64,000 bases of DNA from DRYS01 sp964491605 (GTDB taxonomy: Archaea; Thermoproteota; CALKCG01; B24; DRYS01). The stretch is from the NCBI GenBank assembly GCA_964491605.1, contig CAZBGY010000004.1, positions 19,799 through 83,798 of the forward strand. The letters are read 5' to 3'. This document shows positions 18,102 through 26,933 of the stretch, piece after piece. The notes under the pieces are model-generated. The model saw nothing but the letters and a program-made list of their open reading frames with translations. It had not been told where the DNA came from and ran no database searches. The position numbers and the translations under genes are program-made. Every line of letters begins with the position of its first letter. The first letter of the stretch is position 1.

Positions 18102-18851
18102 ATCCTCCTCCAACGGCCTTATGAGATCCCTATAAGATCCTTCACCCGCCTCATACCTAACGCCTTTAACGATAGCTACAGGTATACCTTCCGTCTTTCC
18201 CATAACTAACTCAGCGGCGGATGCTACCTCATCGGCTACGGCGACAACGGTAGCCCTTAACTCATATCCATATGGATCCTTAATTCCTCTATAATCTAGT
18301 AGAGGCTTTATATTCCATACCCCGATAGCTACATCGGTTAGACCTCTACGCCAAGCCCTACCGAATGTATCGCTTATTATCACGGCTACGTCCACACCTG
18401 TAAGCTCTTTTATCCTTAACCCTATCTTCATAGCCGATGAATCCGGGTCCTCTGGTAGGGTTACAGCGGTATCCCCGCCGGATACGTTCGATAGATCTAC
18501 AGCGCTGTTAGCGCATACGAATCCATGTATAGTCTCGGTTATTATGTGAGGACCTCTCATCTTAACTATACGCCTAGCCTGTCTAAGTATCAGCTCTACA
18601 TGTCTAGGATCCTTCCCAAGCTCTAAGCTTATCCTTTCAGCGAATATTGACGGAGTTATATCGCTGATCCTGTATACATAGCCTTCAGCTTTAGATACTA
18701 TTTTATGGGTGACCACTATGATATCCCTATCCTCGAGTTTAACACCCTGCTTAATGCACGCATCAACTATCAGATAGCCTATATCATCGCCAAACTTAAT
18801 CTCTGGAAGTTTAACGCCTATTATCCGAACCTCCCTTAAACTGCTATGCAT
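18090..18851 (-). CDS. cofE: Coenzyme F420-0:L-glutamate ligase
   Basis: 253 residues of the CofE/FbiB family, which adds gamma-linked glutamates to F420-0 using GTP. Recognisable segments are DIIVVTHKIVSKAEG, a GxVCANSAVDLSNV segment, LPEDPDSSAMKI and VAVIISDTFGRAWRRGLTDVAIG. The match extends over the full usual length. It shows that the organism probably makes F420. The gene is alone on its strand, divergent from the cytidylate-kinase-like gene and overlapping eL15 at its 3' end. Confidence 0.93.
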   Translation of the reverse strand: MHSSLREVRIIGVKLPEIKFGDDIGYLIVDACIKQGVKLEDRDIIVVTHKIVSKAEGYVYRISDITPSIFAERISLELGKDPRHVELILRQARRIVKMRGPHIITETIHGFVCANSAVDLSNVSGGDTAVTLPEDPDSSAMKIGLRIKELTGVDVAVIISDTFGRAWRRGLTDVAIGVWNIKPLLDYRGIKDPYGYELRATVVAVADEVASAAELVMGKTEGIPVAIVKGVRYEAGEGSYRDLIRPLEEDLFR

Positions 18852-18876
18852 ATACGAAGTTTTTTGCTAACCTAAC

Positions 18877-18885
18877 ATTTAAATT
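18877..18885 (+). promoter_or_regulatory. TATA box of the cytidylate-kinase-like gene
   Basis: ATTTAAATT ends 23 bases before the ATG at 18909, in a 57-base divergent gap. The spacing fits transcription starting at or very near the start codon, i.e. a leaderless mRNA. Confidence 0.45.
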
Positions 18886-18908
18886 TCTACTCTACTAGAT
18901 AATCTTCG

Positions 18909-19448
18909 ATGTTGACTTTAAAGATAGCTTTAGCTGGTCAGCTTGGAGCGGGATGCACAGAGGTAGCTGAGGCTATAGCTAGGGAGACAGGTGCGAAGGT
19001 CTATAATAGCGAGAGCATCCTGAAGAGGCTTGTCGTAGAGAGGGGGGAAAGCTTCGCAGGCTTCCAGGAGCATATAAGATCTGGTGAGATAAACCTCGAT
19101 AGGATATTGGAGAGCTATACATATGAGGTTGCTAACGCTGAGAGTAAGGTCGTGATAGAGGGTAGATCCGCGTTATTCTTCTTACCGAGGAGGAATTTCT
19201 TTAAAGTTCTACTCGTAGCTGATAAAAGGTATAGAGCTGAACATATAGCTAAAGTGAGGGGTATAAGTCTAAGCGAAGCTATGGCGGATATAGAGGCTAG
19301 CGATGAGGAGCGTGAAGCTTTAGTTAGGAGATTCTATAAGTTGAATTGGCTGGATCCATGCCTCTACCATCTCGTAATAAATACTACCGGGCTGGATATG
19401 GTTAAGGTAGCTAAACTCGTGATAGAAGCGCATAACATCATGCTTTAG
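18909..19448 (+). CDS. Archaeal cytidylate kinase-like P-loop protein
   Basis: 179 residues in the archaeal Cmk/AAA_33-like layout: an N-terminal P-loop, a dUMP/CMP-type NMP region (VIEGRSALFFLP), a LID-like segment with paired acidic and basic residues (SDEEREALVRRFYKLN) and a C-terminal helix. Archaeal Cmk phosphorylates CMP and dCMP. The odd point is the P-loop, AGQLGAGCTEVA, where the Walker A lysine position is C16. Either this is a variant enzyme, an inactive homologue, or a sequencing error in that codon. The gene is followed by the SerRS gene. Confidence 0.75.
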   Translation: MLTLKIALAGQLGAGCTEVAEAIARETGAKVYNSESILKRLVVERGESFAGFQEHIRSGEINLDRILESYTYEVANAESKVVIEGRSALFFLPRRNFFKVLLVADKRYRAEHIAKVRGISLSEAMADIEASDEEREALVRRFYKLNWLDPCLYHLVINTTGLDMVKVAKLVIEAHNIML

Positions 19449-19544
19449 ATGGCTATATAGCACGTAACCCTGATCGAGAGAAGATACACCTATATAACCC
19501 GTATACACCCTATTTTTATCCTCAGCTGTAGGAGTTCGTACGCT

Positions 19545-21116
19545 ATGGATATAGTGTTCAGGCTTGAAGCTAGTATTAGGGCTAGCCGTAGCTTAGAGGA
19601 TATAACAGATAAGGTAGCCGGATACCTAGAGGAAGCCAAACCCCTCCTAAGGAGGGGGGCACCCGATAAGGCTGAGGGAGCGAGGATAGAGTGGTGGGGT
19701 ATAGACAGGCAATACTTGAAGCTACGTATAGTATCGGATCGCTATGTGAGAGCTCATGATGCACTTCTCAGGATTAGAAAATATCTTTCAGAGAAGCTGG
19801 GTAGAGAGCATAAGATAGGCATTAGAAGCTTAACCGTCGAGAAGTATCTTATCGAAGGGATACCTAGGATAGATTATAGTCGTGCATCCTCGATCGTAGA
19901 GAGGGTAGCTACTCTTCAAGATATGGGTGAATACTATACGATCGAATTCCGTAATCTAAGCGAGAAGGATATTGAAGATAGGGTTGTCGATAGGATATTC
20001 AGCTTACTCGTAGCCGAGTTGAAGCCTAAAACCGTAGCTTTCACCGAAGCTACCGAGGCTAGGCTTGCACCTTTAGGCTATACGTTAAAGTATACTGGTG
20101 GGAAGCAGGTTAAATTTAACGAAGATATAGCTGAATGGATCGTTAAGATGGGATGGGCTAAACGCTACCCTGGAAGGGGTCAATGGATATTCACAGCACC
20201 GATAACAACCCTACTCAACACCGTGAAATCTATGATAATAGAGGATATACTTAAGCCGCTAGGCTTCGAGGAGTGGATGCTACCTAAGCTTACACCTCTC
20301 ACGGTTATAGCTAAGATGCCCGGATACCTAGACCACCTAGCTGAGGGTATGATATACTGTATGGTTCCACCTAGACGTGAAGATGCACTCTTAGATTTCA
20401 AAAGAGATTTCACGGCTAGGAAGAAGATCGATGTAGATCTGCTTAGGAGGGAGCTTGAAGGGCCGCTGTACGTTCTAGAACCTGCACAGTGCACACCGTT
20501 CTACCAGTTCTTCTCAGGCGAATACATAGACCTAGATGAGGATTTACCTGTAAAAGTGTATGATCAAAGCGGATGGACCTGGAGGTGGGAGGGGAAGGGG
20601 GTTAGAGGGTTGGAGCGTACCATAGAGTTCTATAGGCTTGAAGCGGTATGGCTTACATCTAGATCTGAGGCTGTAGAGCTTAGGGATAGGATAGCTGATG
20701 AATCATATAGACTTGCGGATAGTATGCTTGAGCTAGAGGCTAGACTAGTCGTAGGTGCCCCCTTCTATATGAGTAGCGAGGAAGCTAGTAAGACGTATGT
20801 AGATATCTCTAAGCCTGAGGGCTATCCGACCGTCGATCTTGAGGCATGGTTGCCATATAGGGGTAATAGGGAGGAGAGCGAGTGGTTAGAGATAGGCGCA
20901 TACACATGCGCTAAGGATAAGTATGTTAGAAGCTTCAATATACGTGAAGTTAAGGGTAGAGAGATATGGACTGGATGCGCTGGATTCGGTTTAACAAGAT
21001 GGATTACAGCATTCCTAGCTCAGCATGGATTCGAATACGATGAATGGCCTGAAGAGGTTAAGAGAAGAATAGGTAGGCTGCCTAAGCCTCCCCATACTAG
21101 GAGTACTAGACTTTAA
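19545..21116 (+). CDS. serS2: Seryl-tRNA synthetase, methanogen type (SerRS2)
   Basis: 523 residues. The N-terminal domain lacks the long coiled-coil arm of ordinary SerRS. The class II core carries the features of the rare type-2 enzyme known mainly from methanogens: zinc ligand positions C316 (EPAQCTPFYQFF), E366 (YRLEAVW) and C478 (WTGCAGFGLTRW), plus GAYTCAKDKYVRSFNI and the end FLAQHGF. In the studied methanogen enzyme the zinc binds the serine amino group. No ordinary SerRS lies in this window. The gene ends inside the convergent Lrp-family gene by 11 bases. Confidence 0.9.
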   Translation: MDIVFRLEASIRASRSLEDITDKVAGYLEEAKPLLRRGAPDKAEGARIEWWGIDRQYLKLRIVSDRYVRAHDALLRIRKYLSEKLGREHKIGIRSLTVEKYLIEGIPRIDYSRASSIVERVATLQDMGEYYTIEFRNLSEKDIEDRVVDRIFSLLVAELKPKTVAFTEATEARLAPLGYTLKYTGGKQVKFNEDIAEWIVKMGWAKRYPGRGQWIFTAPITTLLNTVKSMIIEDILKPLGFEEWMLPKLTPLTVIAKMPGYLDHLAEGMIYCMVPPRREDALLDFKRDFTARKKIDVDLLRRELEGPLYVLEPAQCTPFYQFFSGEYIDLDEDLPVKVYDQSGWTWRWEGKGVRGLERTIEFYRLEAVWLTSRSEAVELRDRIADESYRLADSMLELEARLVVGAPFYMSSEEASKTYVDISKPEGYPTVDLEAWLPYRGNREESEWLEIGAYTCAKDKYVRSFNIREVKGREIWTGCAGFGLTRWITAFLAQHGFEYDEWPEEVKRRIGRLPKPPHTRSTRL

Positions 21117-21579
21117 GAGTTGGATCCTCCTTTATCGTCCGTAGTATTATCATAGTCGACGTCGATTGGACGCCCTTTATAGAGCCTATACGATCTATTA
21201 TGCTTGCAAGCTCCTCCCTACTAGTAGTTTTAACCTTGAGTATAGCATAGTATTCACCTGTTACATCGTATATCTCTGTTACACCATCTATCTCCTTGAG
21301 AGACTCTAGTATACGACTGTATACAGATGGATCCGCTTTCAAAGCTACTATAGCTTTAACCGTATAGCCTAACTTCTCCTCATCGAGAATCGTGTAGAAG
21401 CCCTTTATTATACCGTTAGCTATAAGCCTCCTAAGCCTAATATGTACCGTACCTTCACTCACCCCTAGAGCTGAAGCTATACGTTTGAGAGGAGTGCGAG
21501 CATTACGTTGGAGTATCTCTAGTATCTTCCTATCGACTTCATCCAATTCTATCTGCATACCCAATATCATACTATACAT
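21106..21579 (-). CDS. Lrp/AsnC family transcriptional regulator
   Basis: 157 residues. The N-terminal helix-turn-helix begins at IELDEVDRKILEILQRNART and contains the recognition helix around VSEGTVHIRLRRL. The C-terminal RAM domain has TVKAIVALKADPSVYSRI and EIYDVTGEYYAILKVKT. It belongs to the small-molecule-responsive feast/famine family. It is convergent with SerRS2 and borders a region of decayed ORFs. A second family member lies at 50522. Confidence 0.88.
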   Translation of the reverse strand: MYSMILGMQIELDEVDRKILEILQRNARTPLKRIASALGVSEGTVHIRLRRLIANGIIKGFYTILDEEKLGYTVKAIVALKADPSVYSRILESLKEIDGVTEIYDVTGEYYAILKVKTTSREELASIIDRIGSIKGVQSTSTMIILRTIKEDPTLKV

Positions 21580-22177
21580 TCACTACTTATTAACGTAACT
21601 CGATTGAGGATTATACAGAGTGTTACCGAAATATGATTGAGGAGTCTTTCATCTATGTCAGACCTCTAACGCCGAACAATCCGTACATGGACCTAGATAT
21701 GGTTAAGTTTAGAGTTTAGTATTTATTGGAGGATAATCCAAGTACTCTAGGCTATCTAGTCGAGGATATTCTACACAGTATGCTTTGATCGGATATACTA
21801 ATATGGAATACTCGCTGATCAAAACGTATCCTCGAGATCTTTCTAAGGCAGGAAGACCGCTAAACTTTTAGACAAAATCAAACTACTAGATATAATCGAG
21901 CTCTTATGAAAGATAGCTGAACTATAGGCGTGACTTTTACGTGTATAGGGCTAATCATTCTATTATTCGTATTCTACCTAGGCTATAGAGAATTCACAAA
22001 AATACTCGGTAACCACCATAATATCGATACAGTTTACAGAGATATTATCTACTCTATTCTATGTATCGATAGAAGTGATGCTGCTAGCAGTTATGTGCCG
22101 GGTAGCTTCTATAATACTTTCTAAAGGTGTAGAATTCATAAGGATTAGTAGAACGATGAAAGGGGAGACGCATAGAG
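21580..22177. other. 598-base stretch with no supportable gene; decayed ORF traces
   Basis: On the plus strand a frame from ATG 21633 reads 28 codons (MIEESFIYVRPLTPNNP and on), hits an in-frame TAG at 21717, and continues 22 codons of protein-like sequence (YLLEDNPSTLGYLVEDILHS) to a TGA at 21786. This looks like the wreck of a gene. A 64-codon frame at 21930-22124 with one hydrophobic segment (LIILLFVFYLGY) starts with GTG and has no recognisable relatives. I see no RNA gene here. Confidence 0.45.
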
Positions 22178-22612
22178 ATGAATCCGATTAAGGTAGCTGA
22201 AATAGCTGCTTTATTATCGATGAGAGCTTTGGGTTCTATCCTAGCTTACTCTAGCTACGCATTATTAACCTCATTGGAGACGTTTATGACGGCTAGGTTA
22301 GAGTTACGAGATGAATCTATCGTTATCGAGGAGTTTAGACTCGAGAATAAAGGGGTTCTATCCTATCTTGATGAAGATTGAGATTAAGCTCTACCGCAAC
22401 GGAAGCCCAGCTATATAATTGCATATAGAGGATATACAAGACTGAATCCAGGTGAAGCTATCGAGAGATTGATATTAGAGCGTAAGGATGGGCTTCGCTA
22501 TATACCATATACAGGAGGATTCTATCGAGACAATCTTAGGATGGAGAACGAGTTTTCGATAGAACCTCTAGTTACGGTTAGGATAGAGGGGCCGATAGGC
22601 TGTGAAATATAA
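22178..22612 (+). pseudogene. Decayed membrane-anchored protein gene with in-frame stops
   Basis: One reading frame starts at ATG 22178 with a hydrophobic N-terminal segment (IAALLSMRALGSILAYSSYA) and a beta-type stretch (ARLELRDESIVIEEFRLENK). It is stopped by TGA and TAA at 22379-22387, then stays open in the same frame for 74 more codons (LNPGEAIERLILERKDG, LVTVRIEGPIGCEI). Open sequence of the same style on both sides of two close stops suggests a gene in decay. It may once have encoded an anchored beta-sandwich protein. Two separate small ORFs are the alternative. Confidence 0.4.
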
Positions 22613-22733
22613 CGATCTTCTAAGATTAATCAAGGCATCAGTATACTCGCTATCAATACTATTAGTGGCTATACTACTCGACAATATAGCTAGGATTACG
22701 ACCAATCTATCTATCCCATATATATATGTCTAG
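22602..22733 (+). CDS. Possible small membrane protein (43 residues)
   Basis: A GTG-started frame overlaps the end of the previous frame by 11 bases and encodes a short polar start followed by one transmembrane segment (SVYSLSILLVAILL). It may be the displaced C-terminal anchor of the decayed gene just upstream. No family is recognised and the ORF is short, so this is tentative. Confidence 0.3.
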   Translation: MKYNDLLRLIKASVYSLSILLVAILLDNIARITTNLSIPYIYV

Positions 22734-22825
22734 ATCGAGAGGTTTTCATATTAGGCTATAATCGTAGCGATACTGGTGTGGTTTAGTATAATGCTTGAAA
22801 GTCACTTGATAGGACTACTACCGTT

Positions 22826-23002
22826 ATGCTTGCGATATTTATGCTAGTACAGGTAACACATAGCGGGGTATATATGTATAGGTATGGAGATCTAACTATA
22901 GAGATAGTATTCGAGGATGCGGTTAGGATGATAGCTTCCTTTACTATCTTCATCCTATCTGTGAAGCTTATTAGGAGACTCTCCGGTATTAGGTATCGGT
23001 AG
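22826..23002 (+). CDS. Possible small membrane protein (58 residues)
   Basis: An ATG-started frame encodes a hydrophobic N-terminus (MLAIFMLVQV) and a second hydrophobic segment (MIASFTIFILSVKLI) ending in basic residues. It lies just upstream of the sulfur-island boundary. No family is recognised. It could be part of the same decayed membrane-protein locus. Confidence 0.3.
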   Translation: MLAIFMLVQVTHSGVYMYRYGDLTIEIVFEDAVRMIASFTIFILSVKLIRRLSGIRYR

Positions 23003-23039
23003 GATCGATCGTACACTGTTTAATCCATCTATCGAAAGA

Positions 23040-23058
23040 TTTATAACACCGTTATAAA
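23040..23058. promoter_or_regulatory. Sulfur-island operator A, upstream of the serine kinase gene
   Basis: TTTATAAC and its exact complement GTTATAAA flank ACC. The centre is 30 bases before the TTG start at 23079, so the left arm sits where a TATA box is expected for a leaderless transcript. It is one of seven copies of the ATAAC-N3-GTTAT element between 23.0 and 33.1 kb. Confidence 0.7.
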
Positions 23059-23078
23059 ATATTGAAGGCATATAGAAG

Positions 23079-23534
23079 TTGTCTTCACCGAAGGATAAGC
23101 CGCTTAGCATGGGATTTAGCGTAGATCTTAAGATACTCCCAATCAAGATGTTGAAACCTCATGAAGAGGTAAATCCCAGACTAGTGGATGAGCTGATCGC
23201 AGATATAAGGAAGTCGGGTATTTTAAGGAAGGCTATAGCCATCGACCGGGATAGTAAGATTATACTTGACGGGCATCATAGGGTTAGGACTTTAGAGATA
23301 CTAGGCTGCAAATTCATTCCATGCATACTTTTAGACTACTCATCCCCATCGATTATAGTATTATCGTGGAGTAGCGATACACCTCTACCTAAGACTCTAA
23401 TAGTAGACTCCGGACTTAGAGGTATACCTCTCCCTCCTAAAACATCTAAGCATATGGTAAGGGTGGGTGAAAGACTGATACACTTATCTGAATTAGAGCC
23501 TGAAGTTAATATACCCATCCATATCCTTGTATAG
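23079..23534 (+). CDS. serK: SerK-type free-serine kinase (ParB/sulfiredoxin-fold)
   Basis: 151 residues of the ParB/Srx fold. Three signatures set SerK apart from DNA-partitioning ParB: PHEEV (E29, E30; a Glu here is the catalytic base in the Thermococcus enzyme), ILDGHHRVRTLEILG (64-68 for DGHHR), and PLPPKTSKHMV (119-125), the family's PPKTTxH segment. SerK makes O-phospho-L-serine from free serine with ADP or ATP. It is shorter than the roughly 240-residue Thermococcus enzyme. An O-phosphoserine sulfhydrylase with a related but degenerate domain is encoded 8 kb away under the same operator, which supports a serine to phosphoserine to cysteine route. Start is TTG. Confidence 0.75.
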   Translation: MSSPKDKPLSMGFSVDLKILPIKMLKPHEEVNPRLVDELIADIRKSGILRKAIAIDRDSKIILDGHHRVRTLEILGCKFIPCILLDYSSPSIIVLSWSSDTPLPKTLIVDSGLRGIPLPPKTSKHMVRVGERLIHLSELEPEVNIPIHILV

Positions 23535-23550
23535 GTATCGAAAGATTAAT

Positions 23551-23563
23551 ATAACTCTGTTAT
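23551..23563. promoter_or_regulatory. Sulfur-island operator B, upstream of the E1-like gene
   Basis: ATAAC-TCT-GTTAT is a perfect 5-base-arm palindrome, with further A/T bases on both sides. Its centre is 28 bases before the ATG at 23585 and 23 bases after the serK stop, so the E1-like gene has its own promoter. Confidence 0.65.
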
Positions 23564-23584
23564 TATGGATAGCTTAACGAGGAT

Positions 23585-24649
23585 ATGAGGAGAGCGAATG
23601 GAAGCCTAACTGAAGATGAAATCGAAATATATTCTAGACAGATAGTGCTAGCGGATATAGGATTTCAAGGTCAGCTTAAGCTTAAGGAGGCTAGGGCTGC
23701 GATCGTAGGACTCGGAGGGTTAGGCTGCCCTACAGCTACGCTACTAGCATCAATGGGTGTGGGATATCTAAGACTTGTAGATAGGGATGTAGTGGAGAAG
23801 TCTAACTTACATAGGCAATGGCTCTACAATCTAAGGGATGTAGGGTACCCGAAGGTAGAGGTAGCTGCTAGGAGGATCATGGAGCTAAATCCATACACTA
23901 AAGTCGAACCTATGCCTATCTACGTAGATGATTCTACGGCTGAGGATGTAGTCGAAGGCGTAGATGTAGTTTTGGATGGGCTTGATAATATCTCTGCGCG
24001 TAGAGCTTTGAATAGGGCTTGTGTAAAGCTTGGTGTCCCGTACATATTCGCAACAGCTCTTCAAACATACGGGCTAGCATCTACGATAATACCCGGTGAG
24101 ACACCTTGCTTAGAATGTATATTTCCAGGTGTAAATGATAAAGATCTACCTACCTGCGCTACGGTTGGAGTGCATCCATCGATCTTAAACCTAGTTTCAA
24201 GTATAGAGGTTTTCGAAGCGGTTAATATACTCACTGGATCTGAACCTAGATTGAAGAGTAAGCTCATGGTATGCGATCTCTACACACTATACTTCTACCC
24301 TATAGATGTATCTAGATCAGAGAACTGCTATGTATGCGGCAGAAGGGGATACTATACAGCAAGCTCTGTAAACTACCCTGTGGTGGAGGAGTTATGCGGT
24401 AGAGGCGGTTTACCAGTATATATAGTAAACCCTGGGAAGATACTATATGTAGATTTGGAGAGTTTAGCTAGCAGATCATCGTTACTTGGTTTAGAGACCC
24501 TCGTGAAAAGCACGTTAGGTGTGACGTTGAAATCTAGCGAAGGGGTTAAAGTAAGCATCCTTAGGACAGGTATCATGATAGTGGAGGGGACGGCTGCTAG
24601 GGATGAAGTTGTAAACCTCTACCATTCCATCCTAGGAGTGTACGTGTAA
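23585..24649 (+). CDS. ThiF/MoeB/HesA-type E1-like adenylyltransferase
   Basis: 354 residues. The N-terminal ATP-binding motif is GLGGLGC (42-48), with the nucleotide Asp in LVDRD. Zinc ligands are two CxxC pairs (C175/C178 and C248/C251). The crossover-loop Cys is C191 in LPTCATVGV. Such proteins adenylate the C-terminal glycine of ThiS/MoaD/ubiquitin-like sulfur carriers for thiocarboxylate formation. An extra region of about 100 residues (255-354) follows the usual core and is not recognised; it may bind a partner. No carrier protein gene is visible in this island. Confidence 0.88.
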   Translation: MRRANGSLTEDEIEIYSRQIVLADIGFQGQLKLKEARAAIVGLGGLGCPTATLLASMGVGYLRLVDRDVVEKSNLHRQWLYNLRDVGYPKVEVAARRIMELNPYTKVEPMPIYVDDSTAEDVVEGVDVVLDGLDNISARRALNRACVKLGVPYIFATALQTYGLASTIIPGETPCLECIFPGVNDKDLPTCATVGVHPSILNLVSSIEVFEAVNILTGSEPRLKSKLMVCDLYTLYFYPIDVSRSENCYVCGRRGYYTASSVNYPVVEELCGRGGLPVYIVNPGKILYVDLESLASRSSLLGLETLVKSTLGVTLKSSEGVKVSILRTGIMIVEGTAARDEVVNLYHSILGVYV

Positions 24650-24941
24650 TAGGCTTAAAAGTATGCCATCATTCTCTTGAATGTGAGGAGTAGCGATGTT
24701 CGTATACGCGAATGAGGGGGTCTAGAGGCTGGGTAGATGGAGATGCTTCGATAGGATAGACAAGACTGATGGAATACTGTAAACACTGGAATCTATTTTT
24801 CGAATAACTCTCTAGATTAGGGTTGATGCGGGGGGAGAATTATAGATTCACCAAACCGCTTAGGAGAGCTATACGTCGAATACCAGAATTTAGCGTACTC
24901 CCTGCTACGATCTATCTAGTATGAGGAATCAATTGCATCCA
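24650..24941. other. 292-base gap without a gene
   Basis: It lies between two convergent genes. A minute frame from ATG 24696 (MFVYANEGV) stops after nine codons. I see no RNA gene, operator copy or repeat here. Confidence 0.5.
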
Positions 24942-25448
24942 TTACTCTCTTCCTACTGCCCCATACATTCTCCTCGATAGAATCTCTATAAGCTTCTCCT
25001 CCTCCAATGCATGCCTTTCATCTGGTGTAAGATCTTCAGGTAGCCACTCAGGTTTATCTTTATCCTTAAAATACGACCTTACCGCTCTTCTGAAGGCCCC
25101 TACAGCCAATACACCACAATGATATTTAACAGCCGGTAATCCCCCGAGGGCATCCGATAGATCCCTCCATGATATACGCCACGCCTCCTCTAGAGTCTTC
25201 CCCTTTACCATCTCGGTAAGCATACTTGCAGTAGCTATATTCGCGGCGCACCCGTAACTCTCGAACGATGCATCTATTATCTTTAGGCTATCCCTATCTA
25301 TCTTGAGGTATATTGCTATCATATCTCCACACGCTATACTCCCGGCTACGGCTGCTACATCAGCATCCTTCATTCTACCTAGATTCTTCGGATTACGGAA
25401 GAGCTCGAGAATCTTAGGGCTATAAGCTAACGGTATACGTGTAGACAA
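24942..25448 (-). CDS. iscU: Fe-S cluster scaffold protein IscU
   Basis: 168 residues of the IscU/NifU N-terminal family. The three cluster ligands and the exchange-promoting Asp are present: C40 and D42 (IACGD), C67 (YGCAAN) and C111 (KYHCGVLA). Clusters are assembled on it from iron and sulfur supplied by the desulfurase encoded directly upstream. The C-terminal tail (about 125-168) is longer than in bacterial IscU and acidic/basic. It is the last gene of the DsrE-TusA-NifS-IscU operon, which is read from operator C. Confidence 0.92.
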   Translation of the reverse strand: MSTRIPLAYSPKILELFRNPKNLGRMKDADVAAVAGSIACGDMIAIYLKIDRDSLKIIDASFESYGCAANIATASMLTEMVKGKTLEEAWRISWRDLSDALGGLPAVKYHCGVLAVGAFRRAVRSYFKDKDKPEWLPEDLTPDERHALEEEKLIEILSRRMYGAVGRE

Positions 25449-25461
25449 GAGATTTCACCTC

Positions 25462-26691
25462 CTAAACATGCATAGAGGGGCTTATAGACCTTATCCTAGA
25501 TACCGCTTCGATTATATGTTTCAAAGCATATTCTATATCCGAATCCGTATGCATAGGATGTAACTTCATCAATATACTTCCATGAGCCTCCTCAAACCTC
25601 CTACCTATAGCTAGCAGTACATGACTCGGTTCGAGAACCCTACTCGTACAAGCACTACCACTCGATACGTAAACACCCCTAAGACTAAGCTCCACGGTTA
25701 AAGCTTCACCTTCACAATGAAGGAAGCTTATATTGATGTTATCAGGTGAACGCTTAGAGCCTCTAGGTCCGTTCAAGATGGCTCCATCTACACCCCCCAT
25801 TATATTATCTATAAGCTTATCCCTAAGCCTAGCCATATTCTGAGCGTATGCATCCATGGCGCTGCAGAGTACCTCCACGGCTTTAGCGAACCCGACGATG
25901 CCAGGTATATTTTCCACTCCAGGCCAGAGCTTCTGAGTACTGAGCTGCCCATGAATTATAGGTTCTAGCTGGATACCATCCTTAACGTATAATATTCCAA
26001 CACCCTTAGGCCCATAGACTTTATGACTACTGAATGATGCTAGATCTATACCTAGCTTACCTAGATCTACAGCTACCCTACCGAGCGTATCGCATGCATC
26101 TATATGGATCACTACATCCTCGCATCTATCCCTAACTATATCGACTATTGCATCCATACACTGGATGACGCCGATCTCATGATTCACCGGGGCTATACTA
26201 ACCATTAGAGTCTCCTTATCGACAACTTTCTCGAGAATATCTAGATTTAGGAAGCCCTCGCTATCTACTGGTATTTTAACAACTTTAAATCCATACTGTT
26301 GAAGCGATTCGGCTGGAAATATGACGCTTAGATGCTCTATACTCGATACGGCAATCTTTCTCTTACCACTCTTCAACCCTTTAGCTAAGCCTAGTATAGC
26401 TAGGTTGTTAGCCTCAGTACCGCTATGCGTATACACGATATTCTCAGGCTTACACCCTATGAATCTGGCTATCGTCGAGGATGACTTATAGAGAGCTTCG
26501 TATGATTCCCAACCCCTCCTATGCGTTATAGAGGGATGGCCGATACCAATCTCACTGTAGGCCTTCACCATAGCCTCCAATGCTTCAGGCAATATTAAAC
26601 CGGAATTCTCTAAATCAAAGTAGACCTCCTTCTCAGGCTTACCGTGAGCTTTCAATAGATCCTCAACACTCCTATGTATATCGCTATACAC
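25462..26691 (-). CDS. iscS: Cysteine desulfurase, NifS/IscS class I
   Basis: 409 residues. It is a PLP enzyme with YTHSGTEANNLAI at the cofactor phosphate site, PLP lysine K224 in SSHKVYGPKG, and the persulfide-forming C348 in the flexible loop SSGSACTSRVLEP, which is the class I arrangement. It converts cysteine to alanine and a protein persulfide. It shares a junction base with tusA upstream and is followed 13 bases later by iscU, so sulfur is probably handed to both TusA and IscU. Confidence 0.92.
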   Translation of the reverse strand: MYSDIHRSVEDLLKAHGKPEKEVYFDLENSGLILPEALEAMVKAYSEIGIGHPSITHRRGWESYEALYKSSSTIARFIGCKPENIVYTHSGTEANNLAILGLAKGLKSGKRKIAVSSIEHLSVIFPAESLQQYGFKVVKIPVDSEGFLNLDILEKVVDKETLMVSIAPVNHEIGVIQCMDAIVDIVRDRCEDVVIHIDACDTLGRVAVDLGKLGIDLASFSSHKVYGPKGVGILYVKDGIQLEPIIHGQLSTQKLWPGVENIPGIVGFAKAVEVLCSAMDAYAQNMARLRDKLIDNIMGGVDGAILNGPRGSKRSPDNINISFLHCEGEALTVELSLRGVYVSSGSACTSRVLEPSHVLLAIGRRFEEAHGSILMKLHPMHTDSDIEYALKHIIEAVSRIRSISPSMHV

Positions 26692-26915
26692 TATCCACGC
26701 ACCTCTACGTACAATTTATACAAGCCATCCTCTTCTTCAATCTTAACAAGTCTATGACCTACACTGAGGCACCACTCCTTTACATCGATTGGTGCGGCCG
26801 GATCTGTAGCTAGCAAGACTATGATTTCACCATGTGAAGCCTCAGATGCAGCTTTAGCTAGAGCTAGTAGGGGGCCTGGACATGATTTAAACCTAGCATC
26901 AACAACCCTATGCAC
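26691..26915 (-). CDS. tusA: TusA/SirA sulfur carrier
   Basis: 74 residues. The family signature is DARFKSCPGPLLALAKA with the persulfide Cys at C12, followed by the DPAAPIDVKEWC segment. TusA accepts sulfane sulfur from a desulfurase and passes it to DsrE-type proteins or to cofactor enzymes. It is encoded between the DsrE-like and NifS genes, with stop and start codons touching, which matches that relay. Confidence 0.92.
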   Translation of the reverse strand: MHRVVDARFKSCPGPLLALAKAASEASHGEIIVLLATDPAAPIDVKEWCLSVGHRLVKIEEEDGLYKLYVEVRG

Positions 26916-26933
26916 AGATATCCACCTACTCTA

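Noticed and set aside
22379..22387. In-frame TGA and TAA as recoded codons
   Set aside because: Two different stop codons within three codons in a region with other decayed frames are simpler to explain by gene decay; no recoding signal was seen.
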